DNA from: Pseudanabaena minima
Lineage (GTDB): Bacteria; Cyanobacteriota; Cyanobacteriia; Pseudanabaenales; Pseudanabaenaceae
Length of the DNA: 64,000 nucleotides
NCBI RefSeq assembly: GCF_051131155.1
Contig: NZ_CP159508.1
Coordinates: 4,712,001-4,776,000, forward strand
Direction: 5' to 3'
In this document: positions 52,341 through 60,719 of the stretch, piece after piece
How the letters are laid out: each line of letters begins with the position of its first letter
Position numbering within the stretch: the stretch's first letter is position 1
The notes under the pieces: generated by a model
Told to the model about the DNA's origin: nothing
Database searches by the model: none
What the model saw: only the letters and a program-made list of their open reading frames with translations
Position numbers and translations under genes: made by a program

Positions 52341-53138
52341 TTGAAAAAACGTTTAGATGTCTTATTGGTTGAATTAGAGCTTGCCCCATCGCGGGAGCAG
52401 GCTCAAAAGTTTATTCGGGCTGGCTGGGTACAGGTCAATCAGCAGGTGATTGATAAGGTTGGCACTGAGGTCAAAGATGACGCAGTGATTTTAGTGAAAC
52501 AACGATCGCCTTTTGTGTCCCGTGGTGGCGAGAAATTGGCAGGAGCGCTTGCTAAATTTGAGGTGAATCTGGGCGATCGCACTTGCTTTGATGGTGGCAT
52601 CTCGACGGGTGGATTTACGGACTGTATGCTGAAGCAGGGTGCAGCGAAAGTCTATGGGATTGATGTGGGTTACGGTCAGGTAGCTTGGGAAATTCGCAGT
52701 GATGAGCGGGTGGTGTTGCGCGAACGGACTAATCTCAGACATCTCACGCCTGAAGATTTGTATGCTGATGGCGATGTCGTTCCTGACTTTGCAGTGTTGG
52801 ATTTATCTTTTATTTCCCTGACCAAGATTTTGCCTTCGCTATGGAATTTATTGCGATCGCCCCGTGAGACATTATTGCTAGTCAAGCCACAATTTGAGGC
52901 AGGTAAAGGACAAGTCGGCAAAAATGGCATTGTGCGCGACTCAAAAATTAGGGCTGAGGCGATCGCTAATGTTTTAACAACTGCTCAAGGTTTAGGATGG
53001 CACTTTCAAGGTTTAATACCTTCACCAATTCAAGGTCGGACTGGTAATTACGAATATTGGCTATGGCTAAGTGAGTATTCTTCAGAAATAATTGTTCCTA
53101 GCTTTGAGGAGATTTTATCTATTGCCAATCTTCAGTAA
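52341..53138 (+). CDS. tlyA: TlyA family rRNA 2'-O-methyltransferase
   Basis: 265 residues, TTG start at 52341 (KKRLDVLLVELELAPSREQAQKFI is the family N-terminus). An N-terminal S4 RNA-binding domain (1-65) and an FtsJ-like SAM methyltransferase domain (75-250) with GGEKLAGALAKF, FDGGISTGGFTDCMLKQGA (SAM site), VLDLSFISLTKILP and KPQFEAGK. TlyA methylates ribose in 16S and/or 23S rRNA; some members were originally named haemolysins. The usual SAM loop reads STGGFTD, as expected for TlyA. Confidence 0.93.
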   Translation: MKKRLDVLLVELELAPSREQAQKFIRAGWVQVNQQVIDKVGTEVKDDAVILVKQRSPFVSRGGEKLAGALAKFEVNLGDRTCFDGGISTGGFTDCMLKQGAAKVYGIDVGYGQVAWEIRSDERVVLRERTNLRHLTPEDLYADGDVVPDFAVLDLSFISLTKILPSLWNLLRSPRETLLLVKPQFEAGKGQVGKNGIVRDSKIRAEAIANVLTTAQGLGWHFQGLIPSPIQGRTGNYEYWLWLSEYSSEIIVPSFEEILSIANLQ

Positions 53139-53145
53139 AGTAGTT

Positions 53146-53247
53146 ATCCCAATTCTCGAAAGTGCGGCTACATTTTTGTGGTTTAACAACCAAACTTAGT
53201 AAGGGTTTTAAAAATACAAAATGGCTATGTTGTTTTGTGTTTTGGTA
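53146..53247. mobile_element. MITE-like element family A, copy after tlyA
   Basis: TATCCCAATTCTCGAAAGTG...TTGTGTTTTGGTA. Read from its right end it begins TAATACCAAAACACAAA, the same bases as the left end of IS-A at 37977-37993. Part of the gene-free stretch 53139-53640. Confidence 0.6.
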
Positions 53248-53298
53248 TTATTAAGTAGCTAAGCATAAGAAATAAGAAAGCCTAAAACGTATCGGTTG

Positions 53299-53354
53299 AG
53301 ATCCCTGACTTGTTTGTAAATTGTCTTTGCTTGCTTAGAAAAAGTCGGGGATCT
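53299..53354. repeat. Family C palindromic repeat, copy 3
   Basis: AGATCCCTGACTTG...GAAAAAGTCGGGGATCT, shorter than the other two copies. Confidence 0.6.
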
Positions 53355-53418
53355 GTGTTTCTATAGGTTTCTTTTGCTGACTTAGCTTATATAGTTGTCG
53401 CCAGTCTTGTTGGGACAC

Positions 53419-53471
53419 AAACCCAGAATGCGAGTTGCGGCGCGAAGCGCCGCAACTCGCATTCTGGGTTT
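53419..53471. repeat. 53-bp perfect hairpin
   Basis: 25-bp arms AAACCCAGAATGCGAGTTGC + GGCGC around GAA (core GCGAAGC). Confidence 0.8.
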
Positions 53472-53640
53472 TGATTAGTCCTAGTACAAATTGTGACAGC
53501 TATAGCAATAATAATCTTTCTGGGTTGGTTTTTGATTTTGGGAAATGGGAAAAAAATCCTGAGAATTATTAACCTTTGGTGAATGGGGATCTAATCAGGG
53601 AATGCTAAATACAACTGATGCAAATTAATGCTAAACGTTA

Positions 53641-55482
53641 ATGTCCTCACTAAAAAAACTTTGCGATCGCCCACTTATTCATCGCCTATCACTGCAAGCA
53701 GTTCTGATTGTTCCCTTTGTTCTGCAAATATTTGTAGCAGTTGGTATGGTGGGTTATCTATCCTTTCGCAACGGTCAAGAGTCAATTAATCGATTAGCAA
53801 ACCAACTAGTCGGTGAAGTTAATGATCGGGTTCATCAACATTTGGATTCTTACTTGGCAGTCCCTCACCAAATTAATCAAATTAATGCAGATGCTGCAAG
53901 AAGTCGGATTTTAAATCTAAAAGATCTAGAAACTACGGGACGTTACCTATGGCAACAAATGCAGGTTTATAAAACCCTCAGCTACATTTTTTATGCCTTG
54001 CCAAGTGGTGAATATAGTGGCGCAGGACGTTGGGTAGATGGTGGGATGACCACTATTGATGAGGTGTCGCCACGCACTAATTTTCAGGATTATAGTTATG
54101 AAACCGATGCACAGGGGCATCGCAAAAAATTAATCTTTAAAGGGATATATAAACCTTTAACAGAGGATTGGTATCTCAATGCAGTCCGCACAGGTAAGCC
54201 CATGTGGAGCCGAATCTATAATTGGGACAATTCACCCGAATTTATTTCCATTAGTGCATCACTGCCTTTCTATGACGATCGCCAGAAATTAATTGGTGTA
54301 TTTGGGTCAGATTTTCTACTTTCTAGCATCAGTAAGTTTTTAAAAAACTTAAAATCTAGTCAGAAAGGGACAATTTTTATTGTAGAAAGAGATGGCAATC
54401 TTGTTGCTAGCTCTAGCGAAGAATCACCATTTGTCTTAGTTGGAAAGACGGCAAGGCGTTTGAGTGCTTCTCAAAGTACTGCTCCGCTGATTCGAGGAGC
54501 TATTACCGACTTACAAAGAAAGATTGGGCAGTTGCAATTCATTAAAGTTGAACGATACTTTGATGTGCAATTAGGAAGCGATCGCTACTACGCTTTAGTC
54601 CGACCTTGGCAAGATCAATATGGACTTAATTGGTTAGTCATCGTCATTATTCCTGAATCTGATTTTATGGAGCAAATCAATGCCAATACTCGCACTAGTC
54701 TTTTACTGTGTTTAGCATCTCTGGCGATCGCGACTATTTTAGGCATCTATACATCCCGTTGGATTGCCTATCCAATTCTCAAATTACAGCAGGCCAGTGA
54801 AGTAATCACTAACGGCGAACTTGACCATAGTGTGGAGGTCAAAGGGATCTATGAGATCGAAAGATTGGCGCGATCGTTCAATCAAATGACGGTGCAACTC
54901 AAGTCCTCTTTTGGTGAACTTGAAGATCGGGTTGCTGAACGTACTACATCTTTACAGCAGGCTAATCTGCGGCTATTGGAGTTAGCAAATTCAGATGGAT
55001 TGACGAAAATTCCCAATCGTCGTTATTTTGATAATTGTCTGGCGAAAGAGTGGCAGCGACACCTGCGAGAACAAAAGTTCCTAGGGTTGGTAATGTTAGA
55101 TATTGATTACTTTAAATACTATAACGACTACTATGGACATCAAGGTGGGGATGAGGTTTTGTTACGTGTGGCTCAAATAATTAATCAGGTTCCGAGACGA
55201 GCATCTGATCTGGTTGCTCGCTATGGGGGCGAAGAGTTTGCGGTGATTTTGCCCAATACTTCCGTAGAAGGAGCGTTCAAGTTTGCAGAGCAAATCCGAG
55301 AATCGGTTTTATCATTGGAGATTCCCCATGCTAGGTCGCAGGTTAGTAAATATGTCACCTTGAGTTTAGGCGCAGCAGCGATGATGCCAAATCCAGATAA
55401 TAAACTTGAAGACCTGATTACTCAAGCTGATGAAGCGCTATATCAAGCTAAAAAACTAGGGCGTAATCAAAGTTTTGCTTGA
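53641..55482 (+). CDS. Membrane diguanylate cyclase (Cache-HAMP-GGDEF)
   Basis: 613 residues. A membrane helix near 20-43, a periplasmic dCache-like sensor (about 45-345), a second helix (350-372), HAMP (373-425) and a GGDEF domain (445-610). The active-site motif is GGEEF (ARYGGEEFAVILP). Five residues before it lies RASD, the RxxD inhibitory site that binds product cyclic di-GMP, so feedback inhibition is expected. It makes cyclic di-GMP in response to an extracytoplasmic small molecule, probably affecting motility or biofilm. ATG 53641. A hairpin follows. Confidence 0.93.
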   Translation: MSSLKKLCDRPLIHRLSLQAVLIVPFVLQIFVAVGMVGYLSFRNGQESINRLANQLVGEVNDRVHQHLDSYLAVPHQINQINADAARSRILNLKDLETTGRYLWQQMQVYKTLSYIFYALPSGEYSGAGRWVDGGMTTIDEVSPRTNFQDYSYETDAQGHRKKLIFKGIYKPLTEDWYLNAVRTGKPMWSRIYNWDNSPEFISISASLPFYDDRQKLIGVFGSDFLLSSISKFLKNLKSSQKGTIFIVERDGNLVASSSEESPFVLVGKTARRLSASQSTAPLIRGAITDLQRKIGQLQFIKVERYFDVQLGSDRYYALVRPWQDQYGLNWLVIVIIPESDFMEQINANTRTSLLLCLASLAIATILGIYTSRWIAYPILKLQQASEVITNGELDHSVEVKGIYEIERLARSFNQMTVQLKSSFGELEDRVAERTTSLQQANLRLLELANSDGLTKIPNRRYFDNCLAKEWQRHLREQKFLGLVMLDIDYFKYYNDYYGHQGGDEVLLRVAQIINQVPRRASDLVARYGGEEFAVILPNTSVEGAFKFAEQIRESVLSLEIPHARSQVSKYVTLSLGAAAMMPNPDNKLEDLITQADEALYQAKKLGRNQSFA

Positions 55483-55486
55483 GACA

Positions 55487-55543
55487 TAACCCCCAAGAAG
55501 TGAGGGACGGTGCGAAGCACCGCCCCTCACTTCTTGGGGGTTA
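55487..55543 (+). terminator. Hairpin after diguanylate cyclase gene
   Basis: TAACCCCCAAGAAGTGAGGG + ACGGTGC, loop GAA (core GCGAAGC), right arm ending CTTCTTGGGGGTTA. One mismatch. Confidence 0.75.
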
Positions 55544-55629
55544 ATTTGCATTAAATTTCTTATTATTTCAATCTCATAAATTGCGGCAAAATAATAGGAT
55601 TAAATCTATATAACCTATAGCTTTCAGAC

Positions 55630-56541
55630 ATGAGAACCTATCAGCCCAGTAATATTGCTCCATCACAAGGAGTCGCGATATTAGCTATCTCTTCTTTAGT
55701 TTCAGGTGTGGCAATTGGTGGAGCAACTGCATTTATTAGTAAATTTATTTACTTTATTGTGTTATTCCCAATAGGAATGGGATTTGCAACTGGTGCTGCA
55801 ATGGGGCTTGCAGTCAAAAAAGGGAAGATTCGGAGTCCGATTACTGCTCTTGGTTTAGGTGTTTTAGGTGGACTGGTTACCTATGGTTCGTTGATGTATG
55901 GACAGTACATTAATTTTCAGCAGGAAACTGAAAAGATCATGGAGCGTGAATATAATGTCACAGATAAGAATCAAGCAAAAGAGCAAATCAACAACTTTTT
56001 GCAACAGGAAACAGGTTCTTCGGGATTTGTTGGCTTTTTAAAAATGTCAGCCAAGGAAGGAATTACCATCAGTAGAAGAAGTAGTTCTTTCGAGATTAAG
56101 GATAATTTTGCTTATTTACTCTGGTTGATCGAACTGGGAATTGTTGGCTTTTTAGCAGCTTCCATTCCTTTTAAATCTGCAAATGAACCATTCAGTGAAG
56201 AAGGAAATGAGTGGTATGGAGAGAAACAATGGGTTGGTAGTGCAACAGAAGAATCTAAAGATGAACTCATTCGTCTCCTAAATATGGATGATATGTCAGG
56301 GGCTGCTGCTTTATTGTCTAGTCAGACTGATTTACCAACTCCTCGGATTGATGTTTATTCTCAATCTTGTGCTGGTGTTCCTTTTAGTGATTCTGTAATT
56401 ACAGTTAGCCATATCTCTACCAATGCGAAAAAACAACAAGAATCTAAAGATCTCTTAACAGGACTAGTCTCAGAATCTCAGCGATCGCTTCTTGTCCCTC
56501 AAATATCTACGTCAACCTCTGAAACTACCCCAGAAGCATAA
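55630..56541 (+). CDS. Hypothetical membrane protein
   Basis: 303 residues, ATG 55630. Glycine-rich membrane segments at about 17-35 and 38-58, a third near 72-90, and a fourth at 157-175 (YLLWLIELGIVGFLAASIPF), which together enclose a ~70-residue charged loop. The C-terminal 110 residues are soluble and Ser/Thr-rich. I recognise no domain. It is preceded by a strong terminator and followed by one, so it is probably expressed alone. Confidence 0.65.
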   Translation: MRTYQPSNIAPSQGVAILAISSLVSGVAIGGATAFISKFIYFIVLFPIGMGFATGAAMGLAVKKGKIRSPITALGLGVLGGLVTYGSLMYGQYINFQQETEKIMEREYNVTDKNQAKEQINNFLQQETGSSGFVGFLKMSAKEGITISRRSSSFEIKDNFAYLLWLIELGIVGFLAASIPFKSANEPFSEEGNEWYGEKQWVGSATEESKDELIRLLNMDDMSGAAALLSSQTDLPTPRIDVYSQSCAGVPFSDSVITVSHISTNAKKQQESKDLLTGLVSESQRSLLVPQISTSTSETTPEA

Positions 56542-56552
56542 ATTTATAACAA

Positions 56553-56587
56553 TAAAAAAATGCGGCACTTAGTGCCGCATTTTTTTA
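56553..56587 (+). terminator. Hairpin terminator
   Basis: ATAAAAAAATGCGGCAC, loop TTA, GTGCCGCATTTTTTTAT. Confidence 0.85.
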
Positions 56588-56596
56588 TTTCTGGAC

Positions 56597-56626
56597 AAAC
56601 ACAAAACGGCTAGCCGTTTTGTGTTT
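56597..56626. repeat. 30-bp perfect palindrome, family A fragment
   Basis: AAACACAAAACGGCT mirrored exactly, then TTGGTTTA. It resembles one end hairpin of the family A MITE and lies next to the DUF1838 stop codon. Confidence 0.6.
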
Positions 56627-56630
56627 TGGT

Positions 56631-57434
56631 TTAGACTGTAGGAATAGGGAAAGTAACACCTTGCAGATAAGCATCAAAATGCTGTTTGAAATATTGCCAT
56701 GATGTCATTTCTGCATCTTCAGTTTTTTCAGATGGTGCATCCCTAAACAAAGGGATACGGGTTTCAATTTCTCTTTTGAGAACCAGTGGTAGTTCGTTAA
56801 AATCTTTAACCTTCTTACCAGAGGCGCTATAAATTAGATTCCCCTCACGCTGTCCCATTTTCATCCAAGGTAGCCATAGTCCTACACGATTCCATGACAT
56901 GACTAATTTTGAAACCGTTGTGGTTGTAGGATCTTCGAGATCAGCTACAGGCACAGAGAGTTTAAATAACTCAACGGCGTTGTACATCGGGCGATCGCAA
57001 TATTCAGCAAATTTAGGATCGTCAGCAAGGGGATTAGGATACTGAGCAAATAAGTCGAAAATGAAAGTTGCGGTATCGCCTTCAACCTCGGCAGGGATAT
57101 TGTGGCGAAATGTACCTTGAATCGGACTATTAGCGACATGCACTACAGGTAACATCTCACCAGTCCAAGGATTTTGCCAATGACGGATTATCTCTTTAGT
57201 CTCAGGATCAAGATATAGAATCACTTCGCGAGAAGTGAAGTCCCATAAGCCATCACCTTTGTCTATACATCGCGCCACATTCATACCAACGATTTGGAAC
57301 AACTTACGGTTTGGCTCATTAGGCATAAAGGAATACAGATAACCACTCCAAGCCCAAAAAGACGGTGTGCCATTAGTTGTACATCTAGTTTTAGCAAATT
57401 GCGTAGGCGAAAATTCTCTCGTTTCTGCAAACAT
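56631..57434 (-). CDS. DUF1838 family protein
   Basis: 267 residues from ATG 57434; a TTG at 57488 is in frame but the added residues look non-conserved. It fits the DUF1838 pattern: FWAWSGYLYSFMPNEPNRKLFQIVGMNVARCI, WDFTSREVILYLDPETKEIIRHWQNPWTGE and LVMSWNRVGLWLPWMKMG. Family members are found in cyanobacteria and proteobacteria without established function; the fold looks like a beta-rich lipocalin-type barrel by pattern. No signal peptide. Downstream is repeat DNA. Confidence 0.82.
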   Translation of the reverse strand: MFAETREFSPTQFAKTRCTTNGTPSFWAWSGYLYSFMPNEPNRKLFQIVGMNVARCIDKGDGLWDFTSREVILYLDPETKEIIRHWQNPWTGEMLPVVHVANSPIQGTFRHNIPAEVEGDTATFIFDLFAQYPNPLADDPKFAEYCDRPMYNAVELFKLSVPVADLEDPTTTTVSKLVMSWNRVGLWLPWMKMGQREGNLIYSASGKKVKDFNELPLVLKREIETRIPLFRDAPSEKTEDAEMTSWQYFKQHFDAYLQGVTFPIPTV

Positions 57435-57532
57435 TGATTTTCTCGCTATTTTAGGTTTTGATCGCTTATCGCTAGCTTCAGTGTACAAAATTTATGCAAA
57501 GTAACACACATATAAGCAAGCCTCTTTACTAG

Positions 57533-57583
57533 GAAAAGACAAAATGCTGCTTAATCACATCAGATTTGGTGCATTCTCGATAA
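57533..57583 (-). pseudogene. Remnant of a DUF2358 gene 3' end
   Basis: Read on the minus strand this gives YRECTKSDVIKQHFV, matching the C-terminus YWECTKLDVIKQHFV of the intact DUF2358 gene at 58095-58523. About 40 of 49 bases match. It has no start and is followed by a hairpin, so it is a decayed duplicate. Confidence 0.7.
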
Positions 57584-57622
57584 TATTGTGAGGCGGCACG
57601 AAGCGCCGCCTCACAATATTAT
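57580..57622. repeat. Common-core hairpin
   Basis: ATAATATTGTGAGGCGGCAC, loop GAA, GCGCCGCCTCACAATATTAT (one mismatch). Lies between the DUF2358 remnant and dgkA. Confidence 0.75.
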
Positions 57623-57649
57623 TTGTAGCTAAAGAGGCAGCATCCTACC

Positions 57650-58078
57650 TCATTGTCTAGCGAGTTGTAATTTGATTATCATCTGCCAAAGATGACTTGC
57701 CTCAAGAATTAATGTGGCAGCCCATACAAAAATACTAATACCAGCCGCTGCGGCGGCAATATCTTTAATAATACCGATGCGCCGATCCTCCTGTGGTTGC
57801 ACAAAATCACACAAAATTTCGATCGCGCTGTTAAGTAACTCTGCCACTAACATCATTCCTGTTGCCAGCAAAATCAAAGTAACATCAATCCATTGCTGAA
57901 GAATAAATGTCAGGATGAAGAGTGGCACTGATAAAGCAAGTTTGTAAGCGACACTAAAATCAGATACGGCAAAATGAAGCCCCGAAAATATGATTTTTAA
58001 CTTCCTTATGGGATCATATTTAGATTTTGGTAGCTTAGACATAGACTCGTCGATAAGGGAGCTAAAAACAGTTCCCAT
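57650..58078 (-). CDS. dgkA: Diacylglycerol kinase (prokaryotic type)
   Basis: 142 residues with three membrane helices. The DgkA signature is visible as VAELLNSAIEILCDFV (catalytic Glu and the NxAIE block) and IGIIKDIAAAAAGISIF. It phosphorylates membrane diacylglycerol or undecaprenol. The N-terminus (MGTVFSSLIDESMSKLPKSKYDPIRKLKIIFSGL) is the longer form usual in cyanobacteria. ATG 58078. It starts 16 bp after the DUF2358 stop codon, so the two form a likely operon. Confidence 0.93.
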   Translation of the reverse strand: MGTVFSSLIDESMSKLPKSKYDPIRKLKIIFSGLHFAVSDFSVAYKLALSVPLFILTFILQQWIDVTLILLATGMMLVAELLNSAIEILCDFVQPQEDRRIGIIKDIAAAAAGISIFVWAATLILEASHLWQMIIKLQLARQ

Positions 58079-58094
58079 ATCTTAATCTTTAATG

Positions 58095-58523
58095 TTAATG
58101 AAACACAAAATGCTGTTTGATGACATCCAGTTTGGTGCATTCCCAATAATCAATATGGGAAATAATTAGCTCGCGATCGCCTTCTCCATTGTCCAAAGTA
58201 TCTGCAAATTTATCTACAGTCAGATCACTCCAACCTGTAACACTAATCCGAGGTTTCCAAGGTAAAGGTGCATCCCAACTCATTGTCCAGCTAGCCTTAA
58301 CGAGATTTTCGGTACGAGAAATATCATGGAGTTCTAGTTTGAGATTTTTAAACCAAAAGGTAATAAACCCAATCATCTTTTGATATTGCTTAATCCCACG
58401 AAAGTTATACACAGGATCTTTGAAATAGACATCTTCGCTATAGATGCTATAAGTCTGCGCTTCAGGGAATTTCGCGTAATCTGCTTTGATGATGTCGAGA
58501 ATATTGGTCGTTGATGTGGTCAT
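58095..58523 (-). CDS. DUF2358 (SnoaL/NTF2-like) protein
   Basis: 142 residues. The sequence SIYSEDVYFKDPVYNFRGIKQYQKMIGFITFWFKNLKLELHDI and SWTMSWDAPLPWKPRISVTGWSDL is typical of DUF2358, a cyanobacterial and plastid family with an NTF2-like cone fold. Function not established. ATG 58523. It leads an operon with dgkA. A decayed duplicate of its 3' end lies downstream of dgkA. Confidence 0.9.
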   Translation of the reverse strand: MTTSTTNILDIIKADYAKFPEAQTYSIYSEDVYFKDPVYNFRGIKQYQKMIGFITFWFKNLKLELHDISRTENLVKASWTMSWDAPLPWKPRISVTGWSDLTVDKFADTLDNGEGDRELIISHIDYWECTKLDVIKQHFVFH

Positions 58524-58625
58524 GGGGGCGAGATCCTCTTCTAAATTTATGGCACTAGACTTTGATGATAACCTTGAGAACCCACTGCGCTAAGAATCTC
58601 AAGAGAGATTAAGGACTTACAGTAA

Positions 58626-58684
58626 AATAAAGAACTAGTTTTTGCGCCGTGGCTTTGCCACGGCGCAAAAACTAGTTCTTTATT
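58626..58684. repeat. 28-bp-arm perfect hairpin in front of the DUF2214 gene
   Basis: AATAAAGAACTAGTTTTTGC + GCCGTGGC, loop TTT, perfect complement ending one base before the AAAGGAG ribosome site (58686-58692). Confidence 0.85.
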
Positions 58685-58697
58685 AAAGGAGACCCTT

Positions 58698-59156
58698 ATG
58701 TGGGCTAATGCGATCTCTGCCTATCTACATTATTTGAGCCTAGGACTTATTTTTGCATCTCTATCTACGGAATTATTTACACTAAAGCAAGACCTAACCA
58801 ATCGTAATGGATGGCGGATTCTGATTGCCGATACTATTTATGGAATCGCAGGAATTACGGTATTAGTGACGGGGATCTTAAGATATTTATATTTTGAAAA
58901 AGGTGCAGATTACTATTCCCATCAGCCCGTTTTCTGGATGAAAATATCTGTATTTATTGCGGTTGGTTTATTATCACTATATCCCACAGTTTCATTCTTA
59001 ATGTGGATTAAAAATCTTCGTGCAGAAAAGTCTCCAGAGGTAAGTCCAGAAAAAGTAAAAACCTTAAGAACAATCATTCATATTGAACTTGTTGGATTCA
59101 GTCTAATTCCTCTCCTCGCTTCTATGATGGCAAGAGGAATTACGTTAGGCTTATAA
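58698..59156 (+). CDS. DUF2214 family membrane protein
   Basis: 152 residues with four membrane helices, ATG 58698 after a strong AAAGGAG. The pattern AISAYLHYLSLGLIFASLSTELFTLK, ITVLVTGILRYLYFEKGADYYSHQPVFWMKI and IELVGFSLIPLLASMMARG is typical of DUF2214, a conserved inner membrane family. The conserved His in YLHYL and the intramembrane charged residues hint at cofactor or metal binding, but this is speculative. The 5' region is a 59-bp hairpin. Confidence 0.9.
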   Translation: MWANAISAYLHYLSLGLIFASLSTELFTLKQDLTNRNGWRILIADTIYGIAGITVLVTGILRYLYFEKGADYYSHQPVFWMKISVFIAVGLLSLYPTVSFLMWIKNLRAEKSPEVSPEKVKTLRTIIHIELVGFSLIPLLASMMARGITLGL

Positions 59157-59162
59157 AAAACA

Positions 59163-59194
59163 AAACAGAGGGGGCGCTTAGCGTTCCCTCTGTT
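59163..59194. terminator. Hairpin between convergent DUF2214 and arsR genes
   Basis: AAACAGAGGGGGCGC, loop TTA, GCGTTCCCTCTGTTT. Ends at the first base of the arsR stop codon. Confidence 0.75.
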
Positions 59195-59520
59195 TATGAA
59201 AGAGCATCCCTTAACATCGCTAACTTTTCAGGCAAAATGCGATAGTAAATCCAAGTTCCACGACGTTCCTTAGTGAGTAAACCTGCTTCGTATAAAACTT
59301 TGAGATGATGGCTGACCGTCGGTTGCGCTAAACCTAACGTCTCTACCAATTCACAGGCGCATACTTCTTGACTAGGTTGAGCCGCAATTAAGCTCAAGAT
59401 TTGTAAACGCGCAGGTTCCCCCAATACTCGAAATATAGCCGCTAAATAGTTGGCATCGTCAGTGGTGAGGCGACCTTCTAGTAAGGGAGGACAACAGGTA
59501 ATCGATTGATTTGGCTTCAT
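59194..59520 (-). CDS. arsR: ArsR family arsenic-responsive repressor
   Basis: 108 residues from ATG 59520; the larger opening upstream would run into the promoter. Winged helix-turn-helix: LGEPARLQILSLIAAQ, VCACELVETLGLAQPTVSHHLKVLYEAGLLTKERRGTWIYYRI. The cysteines in CACELV, plus the CC pair near the N-terminus, are candidates for As(III) binding. It should dissociate from DNA when arsenite binds. It is divergent from acr3 across 87 bp that hold an operator-like repeat, so it likely controls both genes, and through a second copy the GAPDH-arsJ pair. Confidence 0.92.
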   Translation of the reverse strand: MKPNQSITCCPPLLEGRLTTDDANYLAAIFRVLGEPARLQILSLIAAQPSQEVCACELVETLGLAQPTVSHHLKVLYEAGLLTKERRGTWIYYRILPEKLAMLRDALS

Positions 59521-59560
59521 AACTTTATAGTGCCATGAATTAATGAGAGGTGACAAAATA

Positions 59561-59593
59561 TCGATTATTATAAATATTGATATTAATCAATAT
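59561..59593. promoter_or_regulatory. ArsR operator-like site before acr3/arsR
   Basis: A 33-bp block ending in ATATTGATATTAATCAATAT, with perfect half-sites ATATTGAT/ATCAATAT four bases apart. The same block, with a few changes, recurs at 60720-60752. Confidence 0.7.
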
Positions 59594-59607
59594 CAGGTAA
59601 ATCAATC

Positions 59608-60666
59608 ATGGCACATATACAGCCAATTAAAAAACTCTCTATACTTGATCGCCTTTTGACGGTCTGGATTTTTCTGGCGATGGCGATCGGGGTGACCATT
59701 GGGGCACTTTTTCCTGCGGTTGATCGCGTGATCAATCAGTTTCAAGTTGGCACTACGAATATTGCGATCGCGATCGGCTTAATTTTGATGATGTATCCAC
59801 CCTTCGCCAAGGTACGTTACGAAGAGTTAGGCGATGTCTTTCGCAATAGCAAAATCTTAGCGCTAGCCCTATTTCAGAGTTGGATCATTGCACCGAGTTT
59901 CATGTTTTTCTTGGCGATCGCCTTTTTTCGAGACTCACCTGAATATATGGTGGGCTTGATGTTAATTGGGATTGCGCCATGTATTGCAATGGTGATCGTA
60001 TGGAGCGATCTCGCTAAGGGAAACTCCGAATATACGGCGGGATTAGTTGCCTTTAATAGCATCTTCCAAGTTCTGTTTTATAGTTTTTATGCTTGGTTTT
60101 TCATTACTGTATTACCGCCGCTATTTGGCTTACAAAGTACTGTGGTGAATGTCAGTATCATTGAGATTGGACAAACTGTTTCTATTTATCTCGGTATTCC
60201 CTTTATTGCAGGTTTTTTGACGCGCTTTTTTCTGAGCAAAATTAAAGGAAAAAGCTGGTATCACAATGTATTTATTCCTAAAATTAGCCCAATCACCCTG
60301 ATTTCATTGCTGTTTACGATTGTGGTGATGTTCAGCCTCAAGGGGAATTTGATGTTAAAAATCCCTTTGGATGTGGTCAGAATTTCCATTCCATTATTAA
60401 TTTATTTCGTTGCGATGTTTATAGTTAGCTTTTATTTTGCTTGGCTCATTAAGGCAGATTATGACAAAGCGGCGAGTGTAGCTTTCACGGCAGCAAGTAA
60501 CAATTTTGAACTAGCGATCGCTGTTGCAGTCGGTGTATTTGGGATTAATTCGGGTGCTGCTTTTGTGGCGGTTGTTGGTCCTCTAATCGAAGTTCCCGTT
60601 TTAATTAGCCTTGTCAATCTATCTTTTTGGTTCAAGCGCAATTTCTTTGACGCAAAAATGACTTAA
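59608..60666 (+). CDS. acr3: Arsenite efflux permease (ACR3 family)
   Basis: 352 residues, about ten membrane helices. It carries the ACR3 motifs LMMYPPFAKVRYEELGDVF and GIAPCIAMVIVWSDLAKGNSEYTAGLVAFNS with the essential Cys, and AASNNFELAIAVAVGVFGINSGAAFVAVVGPLIEVPVLI. It exports As(III) using the proton-motive force. ATG 59608. Divergent from arsR and followed by the GAPDH-arsJ pair. Confidence 0.95.
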   Translation: MAHIQPIKKLSILDRLLTVWIFLAMAIGVTIGALFPAVDRVINQFQVGTTNIAIAIGLILMMYPPFAKVRYEELGDVFRNSKILALALFQSWIIAPSFMFFLAIAFFRDSPEYMVGLMLIGIAPCIAMVIVWSDLAKGNSEYTAGLVAFNSIFQVLFYSFYAWFFITVLPPLFGLQSTVVNVSIIEIGQTVSIYLGIPFIAGFLTRFFLSKIKGKSWYHNVFIPKISPITLISLLFTIVVMFSLKGNLMLKIPLDVVRISIPLLIYFVAMFIVSFYFAWLIKADYDKAASVAFTAASNNFELAIAVAVGVFGINSGAAFVAVVGPLIEVPVLISLVNLSFWFKRNFFDAKMT

Positions 60667-60719
60667 GTCCTAAATTTTATTGTTGACAGATTCCCCTAAA
60701 TACAGCCAAAATAAATATA

